A stretch of DNA of 64,000 bases from a virus. The translations under genes were made by a program, and so were the position numbers. Location: IMG/VR virus record IMGVR_UViG_3300021962_007571, positions 19,526 through 83,525 of that record. One strand, given 5' to 3'. Under the pieces are notes generated by a model that worked only from the letters and a program-made list of their open reading frames with translations, did no database searches and had not been told where the DNA came from. Shown here piece by piece: positions 1 to 9,142 of this stretch (the stretch's first letter is position 1; the number at the start of each line of letters is the position of its first letter).

Positions 1-71
1 ACATCCAATGCGTAGTCTTCAGCTCCAAAGAACTTTCCTAATCTTGTAATTGGCACTTTATTTTGACTCAT
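1..71 (-). CDS. N-terminal fragment of an unknown protein (cut by window edge)
   Basis: Reading leftward from an ATG at 71, an open frame encodes 23 residues beginning MSQNKVPITRLGKFFG and runs off the window. A TATTTAT motif lies 4 bases upstream of the start, as for other probable late genes here. Too little is visible to assign a function. Confidence 0.6.
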   Translation of the reverse strand, partial: MSQNKVPITRLGKFFGAEDYALD

Positions 72-75
72 ATTG

Positions 76-83
76 ATAAATAT
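76..83 (-). promoter_or_regulatory. candidate phage late promoter (TATTTAT)
   Basis: Minus-strand ATATTTAT, inside GATATTTATC, 4 bases before the ATG at 71. Member of the recurrent TATTTAT motif class. Confidence 0.4.
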
Positions 84-118
84 CTAAAAATTTATTATCA
101 TTACATAAATAATGTACT

Positions 119-1900
119 TTGGAAAATAACAACCGAGAAATAAGTCAATTATTAGAACAAAAGGCACTCAATATTCTTGAGTCGTATTCTGGTGCAAACA
201 ATTATCTACTTAGATTAAAAAGACAACAAGAATTAAATAAAAAATTCTACCCAACAAGGGCTCAGTCAGAATACATTGTTAATTTTCATAATGTTGTTCC
301 AAAGATTGCAAAAAAATGGGTTGACTTAGACCCATACTTTGCTAAAAAAATTGCCGACGAAAAACTATACACTAAAATACCTGAACAAGTTTGGATTGAA
401 AAGTTATTAGTTGAGAAAGATAAGTCCTACCATATTTGGGGTAAAATATTTGAGAATGAGGATTTACACGAATTTTGGTTACCAAAGGGTGCCGTAATTA
501 AAACCCACAAGGTTGAGAAAGTTGAAATAGACTACTCCAAGTACGGTCACAGACCTCCACTACAACATCAAAAAGAAGCAATAGAAAAATTAGTAGGGTG
601 TAAAAAGTTTATTTTGGCGGATGATATGGGGTTAGGTAAAACTACCTCAACAATTATTGCCGCATTAGAAACAGGTGCTAAGAAAATTTTAATTGTTTGT
701 CCAGCATCTTTAAAAATAAATTGGATGAGGGAAATTCAAAATTATACAGATAGAAGTGTTTTTATATGTGATGGTAAAAACTATTCAACTGAACACGATT
801 TTGTTATTGTAAATTATGATATCCTTAAAAATTTTCACAATAACGATAAAAAAGAAAGACACACTTCATTAATATTACAATCAAACTTTGAATTAGTAAT
901 TTTAGATGAAGCTCACGCAGTTAGTAACTCTCAAGCACAAAGAACAAAATTAGTTAATGATTTTGCTAAAACAATTGACAAAATTTGGTTGTTATCAGGA
1001 ACACCTATGACTTCAAGACCAATGAATTATTATAATTTATTAAATCTAATTGATAGTCCTGTTGCCCAAAATTGGATGGCTTACGCAATTAGATATTGTG
1101 AAGGGTATCAATTTAAAGTTGGTAATAGAAAAATTTGGAAAACAACAGGTGCGTCTAACCTTGAAGAACTTAGGGATAGGACTTCAATGCAATTTTTAAG
1201 AAGATTAAAAGAAGATGTTTTAGATTTACCTGATAAAATTATTACACCTGTATATCTAAGATTACGTTCAAGACTGTATGAAGAATTGATGGGTGAGTAT
1301 TATGATTGGTACGATAAAAAAGAAGAAGAGTCATCATCATTAACTTTACAGTTTTCAAAGTTAATGAAAGTACGTCAAATTATTGCTGAAGAAAAACTAC
1401 AATCAACATTTGAATTAGCCGAAAACATTTTAGAACAAGGTAAGAAAGTTATTATTTTTACAAACTTTACAGACACTTTAAAAAAGATTGTTGAGAAATT
1501 TGGTAAAGAGTGCGTGTATCTTGATGGTAGTTGTTCTCCCGCTCAGAGACAATATGCGGTAGACCAATTTCAAGAAAATGATAAAATAAGAATATTTGTT
1601 GGAAACCTAAAAGCTGCGGGAGTCGGATTAACCTTAACCGCGGCTGAGGCGGTTATTATGAATGACTTATCATTTGTACCTGCAGAACACAGTCAGGCTG
1701 AGGATAGAGCTTATAGATATGGTCAAAAATCAAATGTTTCAGTGTTTTATCCAATATTTGAAAACACTATTGAAGGAGCAATCTATGATATTCTCTCAAA
1801 GAAAAAACAGATTATCAGTGTTGTTATGGGGGATAATGTGAACTCAGACCCTGCGGATGTTGTAGAGGAAATTCTTAAGATGATACAAAACAGTAGATAA
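119..1900 (+). CDS. SNF2-family DEAH-box helicase/ATPase
   Basis: A 593-residue superfamily 2 helicase of the SNF2 type, an ATP-driven DNA translocase likely used in phage recombination, repair or fork remodelling. Visible motifs are DDMGLGKT (motif I, K174), LDEAHA (motif II, D263-H266), LSGTPM (motif III), and in the second RecA lobe YLDGS, GVGLTLT and QAEDRAYRYGQ, the last typical of SNF2/SMARCAL1-like proteins. The C-terminal half is complete; no chromatin-type accessory domain is seen. The only start giving a full N-terminus is TTG at 119; an ATG at 112 is out of frame and stops after five codons. It may fill the place of T4 UvsW, but UvsW is not an SNF2 protein, so that is inference. 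Confidence 0.9.
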   Translation: MENNNREISQLLEQKALNILESYSGANNYLLRLKRQQELNKKFYPTRAQSEYIVNFHNVVPKIAKKWVDLDPYFAKKIADEKLYTKIPEQVWIEKLLVEKDKSYHIWGKIFENEDLHEFWLPKGAVIKTHKVEKVEIDYSKYGHRPPLQHQKEAIEKLVGCKKFILADDMGLGKTTSTIIAALETGAKKILIVCPASLKINWMREIQNYTDRSVFICDGKNYSTEHDFVIVNYDILKNFHNNDKKERHTSLILQSNFELVILDEAHAVSNSQAQRTKLVNDFAKTIDKIWLLSGTPMTSRPMNYYNLLNLIDSPVAQNWMAYAIRYCEGYQFKVGNRKIWKTTGASNLEELRDRTSMQFLRRLKEDVLDLPDKIITPVYLRLRSRLYEELMGEYYDWYDKKEEESSSLTLQFSKLMKVRQIIAEEKLQSTFELAENILEQGKKVIIFTNFTDTLKKIVEKFGKECVYLDGSCSPAQRQYAVDQFQENDKIRIFVGNLKAAGVGLTLTAAEAVIMNDLSFVPAEHSQAEDRAYRYGQKSNVSVFYPIFENTIEGAIYDILSKKKQIISVVMGDNVNSDPADVVEEILKMIQNSR

Positions 1901-1915
1901 TTTTACAATTCTTGT

Positions 1916-1922
1916 TATTTAT
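1916..1922 (+). promoter_or_regulatory. candidate phage late promoter (TATTTAT)
   Basis: TATTTAT in the 45-base gap between the helicase and the SOD-nuclease gene, 23 bases before the ATG at 1946. Confidence 0.4.
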
Positions 1923-1945
1923 TAGATATACAAAAGCCTTAAAAT

Positions 1946-3613
1946 ATGAAAAATCTGGTAAATAAGATTGAAACGTTAGAAGAGGAAGTTCAGAAAAATG
2001 AAAAGGACTTCGCAAAAAAATTCTTCATTAACGAAATGAAAAAAATAGGAATAGAAAGACTACCCTACTCATATAGTTCCCTTAAAAGATTTATTGACCC
2101 TGAAACTATGGATGTTCACTATAACAAACATTATAAAGGGTATGTCGAAAAATTAAATTTAGCCTTAGATAAGAAAAAATTTGGTGATTTAGATTTAGAA
2201 CAAATTGTTAAAACTATTAGTAGATTTAATAAAACTGTTAGAGATAATGCGGGTGGTGCTTACAATCACGCTTTATTTTGGAAAATGTTGTCACCAAAAA
2301 CTCAAAAACCAAAAGGTATGATTTTAAAACGTGTTGAAAAAGAATACGGTACCTTTGGTAATTTTAAAAAGAAGTTTGAGGAAATTGCTAAAGAAAGATT
2401 TGGTTCTGGTTGGGTTTGGTTAGTAGTAACAAAAACTAATAATCTAAAAATAATGTCCACCCCAAATCAAGACAATCCTTTGATGAACGATGTTAAAAAT
2501 GGTGGATATCCAATATTAGGATTAGATTTATGGGAACACGCATATTATCTAAAATATCGTAATAAAAGAGACGAATACATTAAAAACTTTTGGGATGCGG
2601 TTAATTGGGATTTTGTAGAAAAATTATACAAAATGAAAATTGAAACAAGAATTGATGAGGATATTGTGATGCAACAACTTATGAACGCTTCCAATAAAGA
2701 CATCATCACAGAACAAGAAGCTAAGTCTCAAAGTTGTTCTCACGGTGAAGAAATAAAATTTAAACAATTACTATTTCCCTCTTCAGATTTAAAACAAAAA
2801 ACAACCCTCTATTCAAGATTCAAACAAGACTATGTTAGAGGATGGATGGATATACTTAAAAAATCGTATCCTGAAAATTGGAAAGAAAAAAATTCTTTAT
2901 TTGTTGGTCACGAATCAGGTTTATACAATAAAGAAAACGTTAGGTCGTTACTAATGAACTTAACTTCATCTTATTCGGCATTCTGTATTATTCATAAGGA
3001 TGTTAATCAATATTTAGTCCAAAATAATCAATCACCAATAGAATACACAAACGACCCAAAACACAATTTGTCTGAATTAAGAAGATTTTTCTCAGTTTTA
3101 GATGGTATTCGTTCGATTATTTTTAATAGAGAAAATCAATCAAATACTTTAAAACAAATTGGAGGAGTTCTTAAAAAAACAGATTGTCTTGGTAAAAGAA
3201 ATGAGGACGCCGCTTGTAAAATAATTAATCAAAATTTAGGTGATGGTTCTTGTAAGATAGAATCAGGTGCGGGACATTCAAATGATATGTTATCAGGTAT
3301 TGACGCAACATTAAAATTAGAAGGTAATAATTTAACCGCTCAAATAAAACCTTACAAAACAATTGTGGTTTCTGATAATTTTGTAGCAATACAAGGGTCC
3401 TCAAGTACTCAAGAATATAAAAAGGTTGATACTATCATTTTTGTTAATGTAAAATCACTATCTGTTAAAATATTCAAAACTAATAATATTAAAATTGAAA
3501 AGGGTAACTTTTTAATTCCAAAAGAAAATGAAATTATGTCTATTGTTGGAACAGGAGATATTGAACTAATTGATTGTAACAAATATTTATCAGAAAACGC
3601 AATATGGGAATAA
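1946..3613 (+). CDS. Fe/Mn superoxide dismutase-like domain fused to a PD-(D/E)XK-like nuclease domain
   Basis: Residues ~35-232 align by eye with Fe/Mn superoxide dismutases: ETMDVHYNKHYKGYV, AYNHALFW, FGSGWVWLV, PILGLDLWEHAYYLKY and NFWDAVNW. All four metal ligands are present (H58, H108, D194, H198), as is the second-sphere Tyr (Y66), so the domain may be active. Residues ~270-555 are unrelated to SOD; E420, D453 and Q466-I-K468 (GID...AQIK) are spaced as in PD-(D/E)XK nucleases. The first 30 residues form a charged helix ending FFINE, like the capsid-targeting peptides of T4-type phages. The gene overlaps the next, neck-like gene by 10 bases and has a late-type motif upstream, which suggests late expression. 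SOD identity is strong; the nuclease call and the packaging are inference. Confidence 0.85.
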   Translation: MKNLVNKIETLEEEVQKNEKDFAKKFFINEMKKIGIERLPYSYSSLKRFIDPETMDVHYNKHYKGYVEKLNLALDKKKFGDLDLEQIVKTISRFNKTVRDNAGGAYNHALFWKMLSPKTQKPKGMILKRVEKEYGTFGNFKKKFEEIAKERFGSGWVWLVVTKTNNLKIMSTPNQDNPLMNDVKNGGYPILGLDLWEHAYYLKYRNKRDEYIKNFWDAVNWDFVEKLYKMKIETRIDEDIVMQQLMNASNKDIITEQEAKSQSCSHGEEIKFKQLLFPSSDLKQKTTLYSRFKQDYVRGWMDILKKSYPENWKEKNSLFVGHESGLYNKENVRSLLMNLTSSYSAFCIIHKDVNQYLVQNNQSPIEYTNDPKHNLSELRRFFSVLDGIRSIIFNRENQSNTLKQIGGVLKKTDCLGKRNEDAACKIINQNLGDGSCKIESGAGHSNDMLSGIDATLKLEGNNLTAQIKPYKTIVVSDNFVAIQGSSSTQEYKKVDTIIFVNVKSLSVKIFKTNNIKIEKGNFLIPKENEIMSIVGTGDIELIDCNKYLSENAIWE

Positions 3614-4716
3614 TATCAGAACCACACAGGTCAAAATTATACACAAGAGTTAAACATCTTTTAGGTGCACCGATAAGAAGTGTCGAATTAGAAGATGAAA
3701 TGTTAGACTCGTTATTAGAATTAGCAATTGGAGATTATTCACAATATATCCAAGATTGGTTAATTGAATCTCAATGGTCGGCATTACAAAATTTAAATTT
3801 AGATGAACAATCTTTAGCCAGAGCTTTTGTAACTAGAAGTTTAGACTATGAAACACGTTATAGTTACGCATATTCTAAAATTGTTGGACTACAGGCTGGT
3901 GGTGATTGGGTGTTGAAAAAAGATTTTATTGAACTTAAAAAAGGTCAACAATTGTATGAAATACCTAAAGGTAGAGAAATCAATGAATTACTTTGGTTTA
4001 CACCTGCTGAGTTAACAAATATTTTATTTGACCCTTGGTCTTTTGGGGCTATGGGTGGACCTGGACTTGGAGGTCCTGGCGGATACTCTCAATTAGGTTA
4101 TAGTGGTTCTTATTTCTTAATGCCTGCGTTTGATATGTTGTTAAGAATGCAAGAAATTAACATACAGAGAAGAATTATTTCTTCAGAATTAACATATAGA
4201 ATCACCGCGTTACCTGATGGTAAAAAAATGGTTCATTTAATGAACACACCAGGAGGTAAATTTGATTTTGGTAATTCAAATTTTTACAGTGGTAAAGTTT
4301 GGTATTGGTATTATGATGTTGATGGCCCAGATAGAGATAAGTGTTTGGCAGAAAATCCTGATATTATCAAACTACCTTCAGATGTTCCTTTTGATGAAAT
4401 AGCTTGGATTGATTTAAATAACCCCGCCCAACAATGGGTTAGAAGATGGTTTATCGCTCTTTGTAAAGAAACGTTAGGAAGAGTTAGAGGGAAGTATAGT
4501 GGTAACTTAAAAACACCTGATAGTGAATTAACTATGGATTATCAAAGTTTATTAACTGAAGGTAAAGATGAAAAATCTAAGTTAGAAGAAGAACTTAAAC
4601 TAAGGTTAGAGAGAATGAGACCTGAAAAAATGATGGAGAAAGAAGCTTTAACCGCAGAAAATTTAAATAAGGCAATGAAATTTAGAGCAATGCCAAGACA
4701 AATATACGTAATTTAA
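3604..4716 (+). CDS. neck/head-tail connector-like structural protein
   Basis: A 370-residue protein with an N-terminal helical part (IGDYSQYIQDWLIESQWS), a Gly-rich insert (GGPGLGGPGGYSQ, ~150) and a charged helical C-terminus. The pattern resembles gp13-type neck proteins of T4-like phages, which join the portal to the tail; I recognise it only by general resemblance. The start overlaps the end of the SOD fusion gene, so the two are probably co-translated. The C-terminus ends 4 bases before the next gene. Alternative: another virion connector or baseplate protein. Confidence 0.55.
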   Translation: MGIISEPHRSKLYTRVKHLLGAPIRSVELEDEMLDSLLELAIGDYSQYIQDWLIESQWSALQNLNLDEQSLARAFVTRSLDYETRYSYAYSKIVGLQAGGDWVLKKDFIELKKGQQLYEIPKGREINELLWFTPAELTNILFDPWSFGAMGGPGLGGPGGYSQLGYSGSYFLMPAFDMLLRMQEINIQRRIISSELTYRITALPDGKKMVHLMNTPGGKFDFGNSNFYSGKVWYWYYDVDGPDRDKCLAENPDIIKLPSDVPFDEIAWIDLNNPAQQWVRRWFIALCKETLGRVRGKYSGNLKTPDSELTMDYQSLLTEGKDEKSKLEEELKLRLERMRPEKMMEKEALTAENLNKAMKFRAMPRQIYVI

Positions 4717-4720
4717 TTAT

Positions 4721-5056
4721 ATGGGAATAATACGAAATACACCTTCAGAAAGAATAGTACAAGGTAAATTGGTTGTATCATCAGAACAAGTTATAGTTTC
4801 TGATTCACAATTTAAAACAAGAGGTGAAGGTGTTGTAATTGTAAAAGGTATCGACAGTAGTAAAGTTATTTTAGACCACACAACAACTGATAGAGTAGTG
4901 ATTAAGGCATTAACTAAAGTATTAATAATACCTATGAATGGCAAAATTGACGATGAATATGATGAACTTTTATTAGATAAAGGTTCTTGTGTGGAATTTT
5001 CATATTGTATTGGAAATTGGTACATACTAAGTTCAGACGGATTAAAAATGAGTTAA
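4721..5056 (+). CDS. small beta-rich protein, probably virion-associated
   Basis: 111 residues, rich in Val/Ile and short alternating strands, with no catalytic motif, membrane segment or Cys cluster. It follows the neck-like gene by 4 bases and is the last gene of this rightward operon, ending just before a strong bidirectional terminator. I infer a head or neck accessory role from position only. Confidence 0.6.
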   Translation: MGIIRNTPSERIVQGKLVVSSEQVIVSDSQFKTRGEGVVIVKGIDSSKVILDHTTTDRVVIKALTKVLIIPMNGKIDDEYDELLLDKGSCVEFSYCIGNWYILSSDGLKMS

Positions 5057-5060
5057 AAAT

Positions 5061-5085
5061 AAAAGGGGGTTTTAGACCCCCTTTT
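5061..5085. terminator. bidirectional intrinsic terminator
   Basis: Perfect 10-bp stem AAAAGGGGGT/ACCCCCTTTT with a 5-base loop, followed by T-runs on both strands. It separates the convergent operon ending at 5056 (+) from the DNA polymerase gene ending at 5086 (-). Confidence 0.9.
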
Positions 5086-7800
5086 TTAATTTATATATTC
5101 TTCCCATCCTTCTTCCGCCAACTCATACATATAATCGGGACTTAATCCTCTTTTATCCCAATACTTTAATTCTTGTTCTGAGATATCCAAAACATCTTCT
5201 TGTAGTCTATCTTGACCTGATGGGTCAAATGGTTTCCCGTTAATCAATTCACATTGTTCTTTGGTAAACAATCCACGTTTTTCAGGGTCTAAAACTAATA
5301 AGTTATCTCTAACCTCATCTTTAAACACAACTAATAAAGGTTCAATACGTTTATTAAACGTTGTAATAGCTCGTGGGACATTATACTCACCTGTTAAGTC
5401 AGGATTATCTTCTAACGCTTTACTGTCTAACATATAACAGTTTAATACTGTTTCTTCACCTTTCTTTTGTACGTCACCGTGAGATGCTCTAATTCCGTTA
5501 TTAACATAAAATATGACATCACCTAAGTTAATATTAAGTCCGTGTTTGATGGCTAATTCCATATGAGCCATTTTACTCATAGACCCACCCGACTTTGTTT
5601 TTTGAGTACTTCTAATTCTATAATCTTCTAAAGACAATTTAACTTTAGCTCTTTGGGCAATTTGTTTTAATGGAATCTTTTGGTCAAATATTTTCTGTAA
5701 GTATTCGTAATACCACTCAACAAATTCTTGACCTTTACCCTCTAACAATAGTTTAACTCCTTTATCCAAAAATGCCTCAATATATAAAGGTAGTTTTTTA
5801 GATTTAATAGTGTTACCCGTTAACTTAACTTTACCTTTGGCATCCATAACCGCATAGTTCTTACGAGCCAAGTTAATACAAGAAGGCCAAGTACCATCAG
5901 TATCTAACGCCATTTCACCTCTCATAAATAAATCGTTGAACTCCGCAACGTCCGCGTCATCGCCAGTATATTCCTTACCCTCTTTAACTTTCCAATTTAA
6001 ACCTTTACCGATATAACGTCTGTTTTCCCATCCTTCAGGTTTAGAGAAGTTCACACCGTCCGTATCCATTACAAGAGGGGTATATCCTCGTTTCATAAAG
6101 AACTTAATCATCATACGAAGATATTGTCTTCCTGTACAAGTAATCTGTTCACCCATATACATATCACCCCAAGCAAATACCTGTGGAGCTGATAACGCAC
6201 CGAACATCGAGTTAATAAAAATCTTAATTGGTAACTGTTTACGGTCATAAGATAACGACTTCTTAGGGTCGGTTTTCTCATATTGACCCGCCAAGTTTTT
6301 ATACAAGATACGAGTATCACGGAAGTACTTCAACATCGCTTTCATACCACCTGTAACGTCACATTCAGGAAATACATCGTGTACCAACTGAATAGAAGGG
6401 TATAGGGAACTAAAGTCAAGTTTCAATACGTTTCTTGAGTAACCTACTTTAAGTAGTCTTGATAAACCACCAACAAAGTCTGTTTTATCTTGTTTTTTAG
6501 GTATTGCTAACTTGAACTTATAAGACCAAGCTAACATTAACATTTTCCATAATGTTGCGGTACCCATAGTTGAAACTCTTTCGTAGGTTGTCGGAATCAT
6601 AGATGCCAACAAAAATGAACCCTGATTAAATTCATCATCGACAACAAGAGTTTCTTCCAAGTCATCGTCAAGATATCTTTCAACTACATTATCACCTGTT
6701 ACTTTAATGTAAGTACCAGGAAATCTAACATCTAAATTATCAAATTCAGGTTTGTCGGCTCTCTTATACTTACCGTTAGTAACGTTTAACCAATACTCTT
6801 CTTTTTTGGCATACATAGGACCAATCTCTAAATGGTCAATATATACACGGTCTTGAGCCTCAGCATCAATATATTGAGTAATGTATTTCAAACCTGCAGA
6901 CTTAATACTTGAATTAATTGCCTGAGCTCTACGTACAGAGTGAATAATATCAATTACGTTGTAACCCCAAATTGATACTTGATTGAATCGTTCTACTTCA
7001 TTCGCAAGTTTCAACATACTCTCTTTTTGAGATATGGTTCTTGCAGGATTCAATGAACGGCAAACCTTTTTAATGTCTAAATTAAGTGCCTTACATCTTT
7101 CAAATATCCAAAACCAGTCGAAGTTAGCTGAATTGTAACCACCAATAATACTTGGTTTTATTTCGTCAATAATGTTAAAAAACTGAACTAACCCCTGTCT
7201 TTCTTGTTCTTCAGTTGCACATTCGATTACCTTTTGATAACCTTTGTTAGTTTTTATTCCAATCATAAAGATACGACCGTCCTTAGGTTCAAGTGCGGTC
7301 GTCTCTAAGTCGAATACAAGTCGAGTAACATCATTGTACTCCTCATATCCTTTAAATAAACGTTTTTCTCTTTGTATTAAGTATTGTTCTACAGGAGGTA
7401 GAATCATAATTAAATCTTTCGCCCTTTCACTCCAAGGGTCTAAACCACCATCTCTAAAGAATTGGATTAGAGTACGGTAACCTTTTAAAGATTTAACCAT
7501 ATACTTAAGACCTTGTTCCATTCTATCATTACCTTTAGTTTCTAACTTTTCGATAACAATACCATATTTGGTCATATTTTCTTTTTGAGCGCCTTTAGAA
7601 TTTTGATAAAAGTTTAAACCTTTCAAATCTCCAACCCACGCAAATGCAATAAAACTGTCTTTTTGGATTACTTTTCCCTGACCAGGGATTTCTTTAATTT
7701 TGTAAATTGAATCTGACACATAATCAAATTCGACCGCCACGATAAATTCTTCGGGGTCATTACCTTCAAGGAAGGATTTAATTTCTTCTTGACTAATCAT
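5086..7800 (-). CDS. family-B DNA polymerase with 3'-5' exonuclease
   Basis: 904 residues, the replicative polymerase of the phage. The proofreading domain shows Exo I FDLETTA (D164, E166) and an Exo II-like GGYNSANFDWF. The polymerase domain has motif A DFSSLYPSI (D462), motif B-like INSMFGALS and motif C MDTDGV (D579, D581). The length matches T4 gp43-type enzymes (~900 residues). The N-terminal ~150 residues are poorly conserved, as in gp43. The gene stands alone between a terminator and a 92-base leader that has a TATTTAT motif about 60 bases upstream. No intein or split is seen. Confidence 0.95.
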   Translation of the reverse strand: MISQEEIKSFLEGNDPEEFIVAVEFDYVSDSIYKIKEIPGQGKVIQKDSFIAFAWVGDLKGLNFYQNSKGAQKENMTKYGIVIEKLETKGNDRMEQGLKYMVKSLKGYRTLIQFFRDGGLDPWSERAKDLIMILPPVEQYLIQREKRLFKGYEEYNDVTRLVFDLETTALEPKDGRIFMIGIKTNKGYQKVIECATEEQERQGLVQFFNIIDEIKPSIIGGYNSANFDWFWIFERCKALNLDIKKVCRSLNPARTISQKESMLKLANEVERFNQVSIWGYNVIDIIHSVRRAQAINSSIKSAGLKYITQYIDAEAQDRVYIDHLEIGPMYAKKEEYWLNVTNGKYKRADKPEFDNLDVRFPGTYIKVTGDNVVERYLDDDLEETLVVDDEFNQGSFLLASMIPTTYERVSTMGTATLWKMLMLAWSYKFKLAIPKKQDKTDFVGGLSRLLKVGYSRNVLKLDFSSLYPSIQLVHDVFPECDVTGGMKAMLKYFRDTRILYKNLAGQYEKTDPKKSLSYDRKQLPIKIFINSMFGALSAPQVFAWGDMYMGEQITCTGRQYLRMMIKFFMKRGYTPLVMDTDGVNFSKPEGWENRRYIGKGLNWKVKEGKEYTGDDADVAEFNDLFMRGEMALDTDGTWPSCINLARKNYAVMDAKGKVKLTGNTIKSKKLPLYIEAFLDKGVKLLLEGKGQEFVEWYYEYLQKIFDQKIPLKQIAQRAKVKLSLEDYRIRSTQKTKSGGSMSKMAHMELAIKHGLNINLGDVIFYVNNGIRASHGDVQKKGEETVLNCYMLDSKALEDNPDLTGEYNVPRAITTFNKRIEPLLVVFKDEVRDNLLVLDPEKRGLFTKEQCELINGKPFDPSGQDRLQEDVLDISEQELKYWDKRGLSPDYMYELAEEGWEEYIN

Positions 7801-7860
7801 TTATATATTTTTTAAAGTGGTTTATTAGCTGCCGTATATAACGACATTTACCTTACCTCA

Positions 7861-7867
7861 ATAAATA
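7861..7867 (-). promoter_or_regulatory. possible TATTTAT promoter before the polymerase gene
   Basis: Minus-strand TATTTAT 60 bases upstream of the polymerase ATG, farther than for most copies. It could be chance in AT-rich DNA. The rest of the 92-base gap shows no other clear signal. Confidence 0.25.
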
Positions 7868-7892
7868 TAAAAATTTTAAAGATTTAAGTCAA

Positions 7893-8276
7893 TTAGCAAC
7901 AAGGATTATCTGAAATAAAACTATCTTGGATATTGACAAACAATCGTTCTCTGATTGGGACGATTAGGTCTCCTTGGTCATTTTTTAACATAAACTGACC
8001 TTCGTATCTACCGACCTTATTGGTGTCTTTCTTTTTGAATTGGTAGTAAATATAATATTCTGTAGGAGTATTTGGGTCTACAAAAGTTTTTGAGACAAAC
8101 CCTGCGGCTTTACCAGTTATCTTAGGGATACCTGTTTCAGTATCAATCATAGTGAAAATAATAGAAGAAGATTCTATCAAATCCATAAATTTATGATAGT
8201 CACTTCTACCATCTTTAACTACTTGCATTTTAAGAATAGGTAGGGTTGCGTTCTTTTTAATAAAAAATTCCATCAA
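7893..8276 (-). CDS. unknown protein, 127 residues
   Basis: A soluble, beta-rich protein with no motif I can name; it ends with a Cys pair (DNPCC). Two adjacent ATGs (8276, 8273) could start it. A TATTTAT motif lies 10 bases upstream, placing it in the probable late class, so a virion or assembly role is possible. Confidence 0.65.
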   Translation of the reverse strand: MMEFFIKKNATLPILKMQVVKDGRSDYHKFMDLIESSSIIFTMIDTETGIPKITGKAAGFVSKTFVDPNTPTEYYIYYQFKKKDTNKVGRYEGQFMLKNDQGDLIVPIRERLFVNIQDSFISDNPCC

Positions 8277-8286
8277 ACTTTTTATA

Positions 8287-8293
8287 ATAAATA
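8287..8293 (-). promoter_or_regulatory. candidate phage late promoter (TATTTAT)
   Basis: Minus-strand TATTTAT (within GTATTTATTA) 10 bases before the ATG at 8276. Confidence 0.45.
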
Positions 8294-8338
8294 CATTGTA
8301 ATTTAAAATAATGATATAACTATGCTTATTTTACTTCA

Positions 8339-9142
8339 TTACAACATAATATCAAAATATTCTCTCCAATCAGATTTAATTAAATGAAATAAATCTTTTT
8401 GTTTAGAATAACAGATATCAAATATCTTCTCATCACTACCAATATATCCATCATTAATTGACTCTTCTATTGTATTAACAACTAAGTCCAATAAATTATC
8501 TATTAAATGTGAAGGTAATAAAAATGCGGTTCCCTGTATATGTCTTATCTGTGATAAACTATGATATTCTTTATTTGGTATTGTAAAATCTTCATTGTGA
8601 CTAAAAAATGTGATTTTGTTAGGGTCCAAAGATTTAACTTTTAATATGTTTGGCCATTTTTTGTTTTTATAAAGATTAATATCATTTCTTAAACCTCCAG
8701 CATCTGCCCAAATAACAATATCATTATTAAAATAATTGTTGTCTATAGTGTCTTTAAGAAAAAAAACTTTGTTAAACATTATTATGTTGTATAAAGGTTG
8801 ACACATTTCGGGAACATCGGGGAAACTAACCTTAGATTTAAAATCTTCTGAAAACATTAGACCACTTAAAGAGTCGTAATATTTTTGATACATAGGTAAC
8901 TCAGATAGAGGTTTCTCAATAAAGATAGTTTTTTCAAGATTAGGGTCAAACTCTTTTCTATATTTAGTTAATTCGTCAACAAATTTAGATTCTGTGTATA
9001 CCACAATATTACAATCTAATGATAGTGTATTTCTCATCCACCAACCATAGGTGTGATAAGACATTCTAAAATTATTCCAATTTTCTCTACCAATATCATA
9101 TAGAGCCATTACTATAACAGGATTATTTATATCCATTCCCAA
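8339..9142 (-). CDS. HtrL/YibB-like sugar-transfer protein
   Basis: 267 residues resembling the HtrL/YibB family (predicted glycosyltransferases of surface polysaccharides): an N-terminal VMALYDIGRENW, a central YNIIMFNKVFFLKD and an acidic IVIWADAGGLR in the position of the family's W-x-D-x-G motif. No signal peptide or membrane segment, so probably cytoplasmic. Last gene of a five-gene leftward sugar-transfer cluster; its start overlaps the end of the preceding gene by 16 bases (10 if the second Met at 9136 is used). Acceptor unknown. Confidence 0.7.
   Translation of the reverse strand: MGMDINNPVIVMALYDIGRENWNNFRMSYHTYGWWMRNTLSLDCNIVVYTESKFVDELTKYRKEFDPNLEKTIFIEKPLSELPMYQKYYDSLSGLMFSEDFKSKVSFPDVPEMCQPLYNIIMFNKVFFLKDTIDNNYFNNDIVIWADAGGLRNDINLYKNKKWPNILKVKSLDPNKITFFSHNEDFTIPNKEYHSLSQIRHIQGTAFLLPSHLIDNLLDLVVNTIEESINDGYIGSDEKIFDICYSKQKDLFHLIKSDWREYFDIML

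Noticed and set aside
4717-5025. Minus-strand frame opposite the small protein at 4721
   Set aside because: Fully antisense to a better-supported gene and lying beyond the terminator with no promoter.
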